From NCBI RefSeq assembly GCF_030845195.1, contig NZ_CP132543.1, forward strand, positions 1,381,501 through 1,445,500: a stretch of 64,000 nucleotides of DNA, in the 5' to 3' direction. Position numbers and translations under genes: made by a program. How positions within the stretch are numbered: the first letter of the stretch is position 1; each line of letters begins with the position of its first letter. The stretch comes from Sanyastnella coralliicola. GTDB taxonomy: Bacteria > Bacteroidota > Bacteroidia > Flavobacteriales_D > Sanyastnellaceae. The notes beneath the pieces were generated by a model. That model did no database searches and was not told where the DNA came from. It saw nothing but the letters and a program-made list of their open reading frames with translations. Shown one piece after another: positions 44,279 through 53,218 of the stretch.

Positions 44279-45934
44279 ATGAAGAGTATTAAGAGAATAG
44301 GACTAATCCTGCTCATCGCAGGGATTTCGATCTTCACGTTTAGCTTGATTTTCCCAAGCTATGAGATCACGGATTATACCGTGAATCAGCACTTTGATCC
44401 CATTATCGATGGCTATCAAATCGACTTGAAGAAGGCTGCCGAAGAAGGGGATACCTCAGCCGTTACTCAAGCGAAAATCAAGGTAGATTCGTACTCTGCC
44501 TTGCGTGATCGTTTGTTGACAACGAAGGGTGACTACGGAGTGAATTTCGTCGCTTTAAGTTCTGCGATCAGAACTCAGCTGAATGAGCACAACGAAGCAC
44601 TTAAAGCCGAAAGCAATTGGGACGCTGTCATTTGGGATGCCCCGCGAGATTTTGCGGCTTCAATGATGCGACCCGCAGCCACAGGACCAAGTGTGGAAAT
44701 GAAGGGGCTTTTCTTGTTCTTGACTTTCGGCTTGGCTATGATAGGAGGGTTGATGTATATTCTTCCAAATGTTGTACTGATGGGACCTCCAGGGATCAAG
44801 AACCACCATGTGTTCCATGAAAAGGCGACGAACAGAGGATGGATTGGCTGGCTGGTATTTGTCTGGTTGGTGAGTTTCTACATCCTACTTTATTTCTTTC
44901 CAGACTATACCCTTGGATGGGTATTCCCAACAGACCCTGCAAGCCAGTTCTTGAAGAATCAAGATGCTAGCCGTTGGTTCCTGTATGGTCTGATGTACTG
45001 TTCTGTAATGACCGTTATGGCGATCAGAATGTACGTGAAGTACCGTAATAACCGCTATCAGATTGTGCGTACTTCAAGTGTGCTCTTCTTTCAGGTGGCA
45101 TTTGCCTTCTTGATTCCTGAATTGTTGACGCGTTTCAATCGTCCTTCTATGGACTTCAAGAACATCTGGCCACTTGATTACGACTTCTTCTTCAATTGGA
45201 ATTTGGACCAGTTGATTGCTGAAGGAACACTTGGTGTATTCATGTTGGTTTGGGGTATTGCCTTGATTGTTGTGGCAGTTCCGGTGTTTGTTTACTTCTT
45301 CGGAAAACGTTGGTACTGTAGCTGGGTTTGTGGTTGTGGAGGGTTGGCCGAAACACTCGGTGATCCCTATCGTCAATTGAGCGACAAGAGCGTCAAAGCA
45401 TGGAAGATCGAGCGCTACTTGATTCATGGAGTATTGGTGTTCGCCATATTCATGACGGGGGTGACCTTGTACACCTACTTCAGCGGAGTATCTCAAGTAG
45501 CCGGCGTTGATACCTACGATGTGCAGAAGACCTACGGATTCTTGATTGGATCAGTATTCTCAGGAGTAATTGGAACCGGATTCTATCCAGTGATGGGTAG
45601 CCGTGTATGGTGCCGTTTCGGGTGTCCGTTGGCAGCCTATCTGGGATTGGTTCAACGCTTCAAAAGCCGTTTCAGAATTACCACAAATGGTGGACAGTGT
45701 ATTTCTTGTGGAAACTGTTCTACGTACTGTGAGATGGGAATCGACGTTCGCTGGTATGCCCAGCGTGGTCAGAACATCGTAAGATCTTCATGCGTCGGTT
45801 GTGGAATTTGTTCAGCGGTTTGTCCGCGTGGAGTATTGAAATTGGAGAACGGTCCGGAAGAAGGACGTATCAATGATAATCCGATTATCATTGGTAAAGA
45901 GGGAATCCAACTTTCGACAGATGTAACTAAGTAA
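44279..45934 (+). CDS. Polytopic membrane 4Fe-4S protein (NapH/NosR/CcoG-like)
   Basis: 551 aa. One N-terminal helix (about residues 5-25), a soluble segment of about 115 residues, then about six transmembrane helices (about 140-470). Two Cys motifs sit at membrane edges: WYCSWVCGCGG, where NapH/NosR have C-x-x-x-CP, and WCRFGCPLAAY. Two C-terminal 4Fe-4S clusters follow: CISCGNCSTYCEMGID and CVGCGICSAVCPRGVL. It likely moves electrons between the quinone pool and a periplasmic or cytoplasmic partner, but the acceptor is unknown. Start ATG 44279; an earlier in-frame ATG lies inside the FAD gene. Confidence 0.85.
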   Translation: MKSIKRIGLILLIAGISIFTFSLIFPSYEITDYTVNQHFDPIIDGYQIDLKKAAEEGDTSAVTQAKIKVDSYSALRDRLLTTKGDYGVNFVALSSAIRTQLNEHNEALKAESNWDAVIWDAPRDFAASMMRPAATGPSVEMKGLFLFLTFGLAMIGGLMYILPNVVLMGPPGIKNHHVFHEKATNRGWIGWLVFVWLVSFYILLYFFPDYTLGWVFPTDPASQFLKNQDASRWFLYGLMYCSVMTVMAIRMYVKYRNNRYQIVRTSSVLFFQVAFAFLIPELLTRFNRPSMDFKNIWPLDYDFFFNWNLDQLIAEGTLGVFMLVWGIALIVVAVPVFVYFFGKRWYCSWVCGCGGLAETLGDPYRQLSDKSVKAWKIERYLIHGVLVFAIFMTGVTLYTYFSGVSQVAGVDTYDVQKTYGFLIGSVFSGVIGTGFYPVMGSRVWCRFGCPLAAYLGLVQRFKSRFRITTNGGQCISCGNCSTYCEMGIDVRWYAQRGQNIVRSSCVGCGICSAVCPRGVLKLENGPEEGRINDNPIIIGKEGIQLSTDVTK

Positions 45935-46039
45935 TATAGGTATACGTCTTTCATTCGTCAGAAAGTTCTTAGTACCTTTCCACGGCCTCGGATTAAACCT
46001 GCGCGGCTCGATTTTGTTAACTGTCACAAACCAAGACGA

Positions 46040-48877
46040 ATGAAGCAATTCTATCTTTTATTAGCAGCTTTTTTGGCTGTCCCAACAATGGCTCTCTCTC
46101 AGTCGTTCGCTGACATGGGTGAAGAGTTACCAAACGAATATCACTCTGGCGGAACTGTCGGTGTAGTTGACATGAACAATGACGGCTACGATGATATCGT
46201 TACTCTCGATAACGCTAACACGCTCATCGTACTTTACCAAGGTGCTGATGGGTGGACAGAAGTGAACTACGGTCAGATCTCAGGATCTAACCAGTGGGGA
46301 TTCTCTGTTGGAGACATGAACAACGACGGTCACAATGATGTGATTTCTGGAGGTGCTTACGATGGTGTTCACTTCATCTCGATTGACGAGCAAGGCGTAT
46401 CTGAACAGTTCGATCTACAGAACGGAAGCATGTTCATGCAAGACTGTAACATGCACGACATCGATAACGATGGTTACCTAGATTTCTTCGGATGTCACGA
46501 TGATGCTACTTCTCGCATGTGGCGAAACAATGGTTCCGGAGCAATGGTACCTAACGAATTCATGATTGATTTCGAATCATACGATTTCTCTGATTATCCA
46601 GACACAGACCACTCAGGAAACTATGGTTCAGTTTGGTGTGATGTAGACGACGATGGTGACAATGATCTTTTCATCGCGAAGTGTCGTCAGTTCGTTTCTG
46701 ATCCAATGGATCCACGTCGTATTAACCAGCTTTGGATTAACGATGGTGAAGGTAACTTCACAGAAGAAGCAGAAGCTCACGGACTCGTATTCTACGAGCA
46801 GTCATGGACAGCAGATTTTGCTGATTACGATAACGATGGTGACTTTGATGCCTTGATCACGAACCACTCAGCAAACATGATGCTTTTTGAAAACGACGGA
46901 AGTGGAAACTTCACGGATGTATCAGAAGCAGCAGGTGTGGACGTGAACGGATTCTTCCTTCAAGCGAAGATGATCGACTTTGACAACGATGGCTACAACG
47001 ACATCGTTTATGCTGGAGGTGTTCACTCATACTTCCACAACAATGGTGATGGAACATTCACCGAGGAGCCAAACAAGTTCCCTTACAATGATACCATGCA
47101 CAGCTTCGGTATTGGAGACCTTAACCGCGATGGTTTTGTAGACCTATACGCTAGCTACGGTAACATCTACGTTGACGCTGACGGCAACAACCCCGATCGC
47201 GTTTGGATGAACGAAACGAATGATAACAACTGGGTGGTATTCGACCTAGAAGGAATCATCTCAAACCAGAACGCAGTAGGGGCAAAGGTGAAGATCTACG
47301 GAGACTTCGGAGTACAAGTACGTGAAGTGCGCGCTGGAGAAAGCTACGGTATCGTCAACACGTTCCAACTACACTTCGGTCTAGGTGATGTGACTGAGAT
47401 CGATGAAGTAGTGATCGAATGGCCAAGCGGAATGGAGACAGTAATCACTGATCCAGAAATCAACACTTTCCATACGATTTTCGAATCTGAGTGTCAGTTG
47501 GCAAATGTTGACATCATTGCTAACGGACCACTAGAAATCTGTCCGGGTGAATCAGTAAACATCGAAGCACCTATGGGTTACACTTACTTATGGAGCAACG
47601 GTGAAACAGGAATGAGCATAGATGCTGCTGCCACTGGCAACTACAGCGTTACAGTATTCGATGAGAACGGATGTCCGGGAGCTTCAAATATTGTTCAGGT
47701 TGTTGTAGTGCAGCCGGAACTTCCTTCAGTTACCGTGAACGGTGATACTCAATTCTGTGAAGGTGGTTCTGTAGAATTGATCTCTTCCAATGCTGATAGC
47801 TACGAGTGGTCAGAAGGAACAGAATCACAAGTATTGACCGTTACTGAATCAGGAACGTACTACGTAACTGTTCCTGGTGTTTGTGCAGATGACTTGGAGT
47901 CTGAAGAAATCACAGTGGTAGTATTGGATGCGCCTGATACACCATCTGTTCCAGATGAGAGCATTGAGAACCCTGGTACTGCCACATTAAACGGCACAGG
48001 AAATGAGCTTCACTGGTACGAAAATGAAATGGACGCTGATCCGATCTTCGTTGGTAACACGTTTGAAACGCCATTCTTGAACAGCACAACTTCATTCTGG
48101 GTAGAAGACGTAAATACTTACGGTGGAGTACAAGGAAACGGAGGTAAAGAGAATAACGATGAAGTGAACGGACAGTACCACTTCAACTCTAACTTCTGGT
48201 TGGTATTCGATGCAAACGAAGACATCATTCTCGATAACGTGAAAGTGTACGCTGGAAACGAAGGCATGCGCTCAATCGCAGTAATCGATAACAACGGAAC
48301 AATCGTAGCGCAAGGAGACTTCAACGTGCCACAAGGAGAGTCAGTAGTTGAACTAGGCTTCTTTGTACCAGCAGGTACAGGGTACGGTTTACGCAGCTTG
48401 GATGATGATCCACAACTATGGCGTGAAGATGATAACTCTGAACAAGCATACCCATATGATCTAGGTGGATTGGCGACAATCGTTTCTAGTTCAGTAGGTG
48501 GAGCTGGAGCAACAGAATACTACTACTTCTTCTACGATTGGAATGTATCTACTCCAAGTTGGGAGTGTGTATCTGACCGTATCGAGGTGATCGTTACTGT
48601 TGTTGGAATTGAAGAAATCGAAGCGTTGGCTTCACTAAACGTATTCCCTAACCCTGCTTCTGACATGGTGACAGTGGCGTACGAATTGACAGCGCAAAAA
48701 GACGTTGAGCTACGTATTACAGACCTTGCAGGTCGTACGATTGTAAATAAGCAATTGTTGTCTGCAGTTGGCGCAAATCAAGAGGTGGTTAACCTTTCTG
48801 AGTTTGCTACTGGAGTATACGAGCTTCAACTTGTGATCGATGGTCAAACAGCTGCTTACAAGCTGATCATCGAATAA
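46040..48877 (+). CDS. CRTAC1-like FG-GAP/ASPIC protein with T9SS type A tail
   Basis: 945 aa. Signal peptide ending MALSQ. Residues about 25-400 hold repeated VCBS/FG-GAP calcium motifs (DMNNDGYDDIV, DIDNDGYLDFF, DYDNDGDFDAL, DFDNDGYNDIV, DLNRDGFVDLY). An ASPIC/UnbV domain follows at about 400-485 (GAKVKIYGDFGVQVREVRAG, IEWPSG). Two Ig-like/PKD-like domains come next, then a beta-sandwich region with NELHWYEN, and a type A sorting domain (LNVFPNPASDMVTVAY to the end). Predicted to be cell surface or secreted; ligand unknown. A bidirectional terminator follows. Confidence 0.9.
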   Translation: MKQFYLLLAAFLAVPTMALSQSFADMGEELPNEYHSGGTVGVVDMNNDGYDDIVTLDNANTLIVLYQGADGWTEVNYGQISGSNQWGFSVGDMNNDGHNDVISGGAYDGVHFISIDEQGVSEQFDLQNGSMFMQDCNMHDIDNDGYLDFFGCHDDATSRMWRNNGSGAMVPNEFMIDFESYDFSDYPDTDHSGNYGSVWCDVDDDGDNDLFIAKCRQFVSDPMDPRRINQLWINDGEGNFTEEAEAHGLVFYEQSWTADFADYDNDGDFDALITNHSANMMLFENDGSGNFTDVSEAAGVDVNGFFLQAKMIDFDNDGYNDIVYAGGVHSYFHNNGDGTFTEEPNKFPYNDTMHSFGIGDLNRDGFVDLYASYGNIYVDADGNNPDRVWMNETNDNNWVVFDLEGIISNQNAVGAKVKIYGDFGVQVREVRAGESYGIVNTFQLHFGLGDVTEIDEVVIEWPSGMETVITDPEINTFHTIFESECQLANVDIIANGPLEICPGESVNIEAPMGYTYLWSNGETGMSIDAAATGNYSVTVFDENGCPGASNIVQVVVVQPELPSVTVNGDTQFCEGGSVELISSNADSYEWSEGTESQVLTVTESGTYYVTVPGVCADDLESEEITVVVLDAPDTPSVPDESIENPGTATLNGTGNELHWYENEMDADPIFVGNTFETPFLNSTTSFWVEDVNTYGGVQGNGGKENNDEVNGQYHFNSNFWLVFDANEDIILDNVKVYAGNEGMRSIAVIDNNGTIVAQGDFNVPQGESVVELGFFVPAGTGYGLRSLDDDPQLWREDDNSEQAYPYDLGGLATIVSSSVGGAGATEYYYFFYDWNVSTPSWECVSDRIEVIVTVVGIEEIEALASLNVFPNPASDMVTVAYELTAQKDVELRITDLAGRTIVNKQLLSAVGANQEVVNLSEFATGVYELQLVIDGQTAAYKLIIE

Positions 48878-48895
48878 GTCGACTGATGAAATAAG

Positions 48896-48923
48896 AAAAG
48901 GTGACCTCAGGGTCACCTTTTTT
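48896..48923. terminator. Bidirectional terminator between convergent genes
   Basis: GGTGACC (48900-48906), loop TCAG, GGTCACC (48911-48917), with AAAA before and TTTTTT after. It can end the CRTAC1-like gene rightward and the methyltransferase gene leftward. Confidence 0.88.
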
Positions 48924-48937
48924 ATGTCTATTGTTTT

Positions 48938-49579
48938 TTATCGGCGGGTGTAGATGTAGAATTCTGCCGGAGTGGTGGCAAGCTCGTTCTGAGCACGAGG
49001 GTGGAAAGGGTTGTCGAGTTTTCGATTCAACTCCCATTCAGGATATCGCTCCTCAATGTCTTTGGTGAAAAGCCTTGGATGTACGTGGTTAGGGTGACTG
49101 CCTTCCACATAGACTTCGTTCCACGCGTAAATGATCACCATCGATTCCGCGCTAGCGAAAAGATCATTCATGTAAGCATCATAAACATGCGCTTCCGTGA
49201 GGTGATATAAAACATCAATGGAAAGGGCAGCATCACATCTTGGAATCTCTTTAGAGGCACCGGTTTTATAGACCTGGAAAGAAAGTTTTGGACGATCTTC
49301 AAAGCGCTTACGTAGCTTGGCAATGATGGTGGATGACACATCAAGGCCATGATACTTTTTGAAGCGGAACATGTTGAGTTGGTTCCCATCACCGCAGCCA
49401 AACTCAATCCCTGAGCTTAAATTGAATTCATCAATGAGCTGGTTGATGGCTTCTGCCTTGTAGTCAGCAAAATGCTCGTAACTGCCTTCTCCGCTATTTC
49501 CACCCTCGGCATAGCGATATTCCCAGTAACTGGCTGAATCGAATTTAGAACGTTTAAAGAGTCTGGAGAAAAGGCTCAT
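48938..49579 (-). CDS. Class I SAM-dependent methyltransferase
   Basis: 213 aa. SAM-binding motif I GIEFGCGDGNQLNMF (about residues 59-73), acidic strand HGLDVSSTI, and DAALSIDVLYHLTE (motif IV region). No signal peptide, though the first 12 residues are basic and hydrophobic. Substrate unknown. The ATG overlaps the upstream gene's stop by 4 bp, so it is translated together with the cytochrome-c peroxidase-like gene, an unusual coupling of a cytosolic methyltransferase with envelope genes. An exact 13-bp motif is at 49145-49157. Confidence 0.82.
   Translation of the reverse strand: MSLFSRLFKRSKFDSASYWEYRYAEGGNSGEGSYEHFADYKAEAINQLIDEFNLSSGIEFGCGDGNQLNMFRFKKYHGLDVSSTIIAKLRKRFEDRPKLSFQVYKTGASKEIPRCDAALSIDVLYHLTEAHVYDAYMNDLFASAESMVIIYAWNEVYVEGSHPNHVHPRLFTKDIEERYPEWELNRKLDNPFHPRAQNELATTPAEFYIYTRR
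49145..49157 (+). repeat. 13-bp dispersed motif TTCCGCGCTAGCG, exact copy
   Basis: Exact copy antisense to the methyltransferase gene; the gene reads ASAES across it. Confidence 0.85.
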
Positions 49580-50700
49580 TCAGTAAATGGATTTGCATAC
49601 ATCTCTTCGGTGATCATGTAAGGATCGTCAAGAGTATGCAAAAAAGCAACTAAGGCCTCGATATCTGATTCAGAAAGATTCATCACAATGGGAGTTCCGC
49701 CTGTGGTGAGTTCGTAGGTTAATCGGTCATCAAGGTTTGGGTGAGCCACGATGTTACTGTTGTAGTGTTCAAGGGCTTCCTCAAGGGTTGCAAAGCGTCC
49801 GTCGTGCATGTAAGGGGCGGTATAGCCCAAGTTGCGGAGGGACACCATTTTGAACTTGCCATGATCGTTTGGATTGCCATTCACGTCTCCGGCACCACCG
49901 TCGGCATAATTCTCATCGAGGCCGGTGTTAGCAGTACCTGGAGTATAGAATTGAACCGTCATGTGGCACTGGTTACAGCGAGTGACACCGTTGAAGAACA
50001 GTTCTCTTCCTTCCGCCTCTAGCTCTGTAAAGTTGGCGAAGTCAATATCATAACCTTCATCCCATTTAGAGCGATATGAAACGATCGAACGTATGAATTG
50101 AGATAAGGCCAACGACATGCGATCAGCGGTCACTGTTGGATCACCAAAGGCCGCCTCGAATAAAGCAGGGTAGTAGTCTTGTGATTCCACTCGTTCTACA
50201 GCTTCAGTCAAGGTTAAGCCCATTTCCTCGGGATGTTGAATAGGCTCTAAGACTTGGTTCTCTAGTCCGTTGGTGCGCCGGTCCCAAAAGAATCTGCGGG
50301 AATACTGGAGATTGAACATCGCCATGGAGTTCCTAGGAGTAATGACACCGTTCAGTCCTTCACTGAAACGATCGTTGTCTGCAAAAGCATGTTCCTGATG
50401 ATGGCATGAGCCACAGCTGATCGTACCATCTACAGAGAGGATCTCATCATAGAACAGCACACGCCCTAAGGTTGCACCGTGATTGGTAACCGGATTGTCA
50501 CTCGGAATGGCCTCGAAAAGATCAAGTGCACCAGATTCGGTGAAGTAAGCAGGAAGCGTAATTCCTTCGTAGTCAAAAGGAGTTTCAGGTAGAGATAGCG
50601 TTTTCTCGTTGCTTGGAGGAGGAGAGAGTACATTATCTTCTTTACAGCCTGCGAAGACTATGACGAAGCTTATAATGCACAATACTACCTTTCCTTTCAT
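49576..50700 (-). CDS. Di-haem cytochrome-c peroxidase/MauG-like lipoprotein
   Basis: 374 aa. Lipoprotein signal with lipobox VFAGC at residues about 14-18. Two c-type haem motifs: CGSCHH (about residues 96-101) and CNQCHM (about 240-245). Long conserved features LGRVLFYD, PRNSMAMFN and APYMHDGRFATLEEALEHY support the CCP/MauG family. It is predicted to reduce peroxide or oxidise a protein or small substrate in the periplasm. It overlaps by 4 bp both the lectin gene upstream and the methyltransferase downstream. Confidence 0.92.
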   Translation of the reverse strand: MKGKVVLCIISFVIVFAGCKEDNVLSPPPSNEKTLSLPETPFDYEGITLPAYFTESGALDLFEAIPSDNPVTNHGATLGRVLFYDEILSVDGTISCGSCHHQEHAFADNDRFSEGLNGVITPRNSMAMFNLQYSRRFFWDRRTNGLENQVLEPIQHPEEMGLTLTEAVERVESQDYYPALFEAAFGDPTVTADRMSLALSQFIRSIVSYRSKWDEGYDIDFANFTELEAEGRELFFNGVTRCNQCHMTVQFYTPGTANTGLDENYADGGAGDVNGNPNDHGKFKMVSLRNLGYTAPYMHDGRFATLEEALEHYNSNIVAHPNLDDRLTYELTTGGTPIVMNLSESDIEALVAFLHTLDDPYMITEEMYANPFTE

Positions 50701-52649
50701 CGCATAAGTTGAATCGTACCTGTGATGGGTTCATCTGGACTACCACCGCAAGCCGAGCTGTAATCTAAGATAAAATAGTAAACGCCTTCATTGATTTCAT
50801 TACCAGAGTCACGACCATCCCATGCTTGTGGGCGTCCTGTGGTTTCGAAAATCAGCGTTCCCCATCGGTTATATACTTGAAGATCATACTCTTGGAAAAG
50901 CGATAGTATGTTTAAGTCTTGATCTACAGCAAGGTAAGGGACAAAAACATCATTCGTTCCGTCGTTATTTGGAGTGAAGACATTTGGGATAATCAAAGAA
51001 GAAAAATCGACTTGGGTATCCTCGTCTTCGAAGATTTCAACCGTTGCTGAGCTAGAACATCCGTTGGATTGGATGGTAGCCGTGAGCGTATACATCCCTT
51101 CGAGTGCCACTGTTGGACTAAATGAATTCTGGCCATTGGTGATGAGTCCAGGGTTTGCCACCCATTGAAGGTCTACGTCTGATGGACTAACTGAGACTCC
51201 TTCTATTTGTAGCGTAGGCTCGGTACAAGTCAAGGTATCGGAGAATCCAGGGAAAATCTCTGGAAAGAACACATTATCAACTACGGTAGCATTCACTGAG
51301 TTTTCACAACCACTTTCAGGATGAACAGTGAAGAACACGTAAGTGCCTGCTTGATCTGTATCTAATTCATTTGAATCAGTGAGCAAAGTGCCACCGGCAT
51401 CCAACCAACCGAAATTGGTCGTTCCATCACCATCTGCGATGATCGTTGCTTCAGGAGTGTAGCAGCTGATTTCGCCAACGTCAATAATCATTGGTTCATT
51501 GACTTCGAAGTTTTCTTCCACCACGAACTCAAAGGTGGATTCGCATTGGTCGTTGTAGTTCACGGTCACAGTGTAGACACCAGCACTGTCAACCACTACG
51601 CTAGAAGCAGTGGTGCCGGTGATGAAATTTCCTTCGTCGGTCGTCCATGAGTAAGTACTTGGATTACCGAGGTTATTGCTTGCGGTGAGGGTGGAGGCAG
51701 GAGAGGCACAGGAAACCAATTCACCTCCGGAAATACCGACTTCTAAGGCTTCTACATCAACGTTAATGATGGTGGTGCTTTCGAGTCCACAATCATCACT
51801 GAAGGTAACCGTGTATTCGATGTCTTCTGTAGCCGAACAAACTGGGTTTTGGATATTCGGATCATCAAGGAATGTCTCTGGGCTCCAGGTGAAGTTGCCT
51901 TCAGGATCTCCACCAGGATTCAATTCAATCGTTCCACCTTCGCATAAAAACACGTCAGATTCAGAAGTGAGAATGTTTTCTTGGAGACAAACAGTCTGGT
52001 TGTTGAACGAACCTCCTGTGGCTGCGGTGAACCCCCAGTAGACGTTTGACTGTCCGTTGAAGATGTCATTGATAAGATCAACCGTTTCAGAAGTTCGGAA
52101 CACACAATCCCAGTAGACTTCTACGCTCATGTCCGTTGGATCCCAGATAATGCGTACTTGATGGTCATCACCATCTTCCACGTTGAAGCTGTCTTGAGAA
52201 GTTTGAACAGGTGAACCGATGGCGTTTCCTGAAATATGGCTTACGTCTCCATTTGAAATCATGCCGATGTGATCAAAGAGAGGGTCGCCGTATTCAGTGT
52301 TTGACCAAGTATCGAATTCAATACCAAATGCCGGTGAGAAACCTAGGAAGCCTAGTCCACCACCTGCATCACCTAAGGCGTTGTTTCCTACTGTTTGAAG
52401 CACGAAGCAGATTCCATCTGCACCATTTCCATCAATGTTCCCAAGGTTCATGAGGAATGAGATGTCAAAAGGCTCCGTGAGATCGATTTGCTCCGCGTAC
52501 CACACCGCACCGTTTTGGAAAGTTTGAGTGGTGGTCAAGCGGTAACAGTCATCCCCAAGAAAAATGGCATTTCCTTGCAGGAAGTAGGTTTGCGAGAAGG
52601 CTCCCAGAGAGAACAACGCAAATGCTATGGTCAGCAGTGATTTCGGCAT
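50697..52649 (-). CDS. L-type lectin domain protein with T9SS type B (CHU_C) tail
   Basis: 650 aa. Signal peptide MPKSLLTIAFALFSLGAFSQ. N-terminal legume-lectin-like beta-sandwich at about residues 20-215 (NGADGICFVLQ, then FGIEFDTWSN and DHIGMISNG), which in this fold binds carbohydrate. Several Ig-like domains follow with CxxxxTLTA patterns. The C-terminal gliding-motility-associated sorting domain is FTPNNDGTNDVFVP to YNRWGTLIFE, then WDGRDSGNEINEGVYYF, a classic type B signal. Probably a secreted or surface-attached carbohydrate-binding adhesin. Confidence 0.92.
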   Translation of the reverse strand: MPKSLLTIAFALFSLGAFSQTYFLQGNAIFLGDDCYRLTTTQTFQNGAVWYAEQIDLTEPFDISFLMNLGNIDGNGADGICFVLQTVGNNALGDAGGGLGFLGFSPAFGIEFDTWSNTEYGDPLFDHIGMISNGDVSHISGNAIGSPVQTSQDSFNVEDGDDHQVRIIWDPTDMSVEVYWDCVFRTSETVDLINDIFNGQSNVYWGFTAATGGSFNNQTVCLQENILTSESDVFLCEGGTIELNPGGDPEGNFTWSPETFLDDPNIQNPVCSATEDIEYTVTFSDDCGLESTTIINVDVEALEVGISGGELVSCASPASTLTASNNLGNPSTYSWTTDEGNFITGTTASSVVVDSAGVYTVTVNYNDQCESTFEFVVEENFEVNEPMIIDVGEISCYTPEATIIADGDGTTNFGWLDAGGTLLTDSNELDTDQAGTYVFFTVHPESGCENSVNATVVDNVFFPEIFPGFSDTLTCTEPTLQIEGVSVSPSDVDLQWVANPGLITNGQNSFSPTVALEGMYTLTATIQSNGCSSSATVEIFEDEDTQVDFSSLIIPNVFTPNNDGTNDVFVPYLAVDQDLNILSLFQEYDLQVYNRWGTLIFETTGRPQAWDGRDSGNEINEGVYYFILDYSSACGGSPDEPITGTIQLMR

Positions 52650-52699
52650 CCTATAAAAGTAAGAATAATTGCGGGAGTAAGTGTAGTTTAAACACTTAA

Positions 52700-53218
52700 C
52701 TATTGGATACTCTTCATGATTTTCATTGATTCCCGCTCCAACCAGCTAGACTTCTCATTATCAGCCCAAAAGGCGATCATGTACAGCTGGCCATTGTCTT
52801 CGAATCGGTATTCAATGAACTTGAGATCGGTGTCGTCTATTCGAAGCTTGTAGAGGTCTTTCACCATCTCCACTTCATTCACAACTACTGGCTCAGACGT
52901 TATGAATGGAATTTTCATCGCCTGCATCACGTGTTGATGCTGGGGAATAGGAAGAATGACCACACCGCAATAAGGATCACCATAGGTATGTCCGGTATAA
53001 AGCAAATCACGCTTGAATCGGATGTTCTTGATGACGGGGCCCAAGCTCTTGTCCTCTTGAAATGCACGTTTTACCGGATTGTGGAAGATGTAATCACCGT
53101 AGAACTGGAAGGTCTTTGACCCTACTTCCAATGGGATTAATCCATCCTTGTGCTCTAAATCCTGATAGATGATACAGGAGCTAAGGAAGAAGAGGAAAAC
53201 AATCAGACTATTCTTCAT
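52700..53218 (-). CDS. Hypothetical lipoprotein
   Basis: 172 aa. Signal MKNSLIVFLFFLSSC (lipobox LSSC, Cys15), then a mixed alpha/beta body with no known family (YGDYIFHNPVKRAF and LKFIEYRFEDNGQLYMI). Overlaps the CarboxypepD_reg gene by 11 bp, so translation is likely coupled. It lies 50 bp upstream of the lectin gene. Function unknown. Confidence 0.7.
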   Translation of the reverse strand: MKNSLIVFLFFLSSCIIYQDLEHKDGLIPLEVGSKTFQFYGDYIFHNPVKRAFQEDKSLGPVIKNIRFKRDLLYTGHTYGDPYCGVVILPIPQHQHVMQAMKIPFITSEPVVVNEVEMVKDLYKLRIDDTDLKFIEYRFEDNGQLYMIAFWADNEKSSWLERESMKIMKSIQ

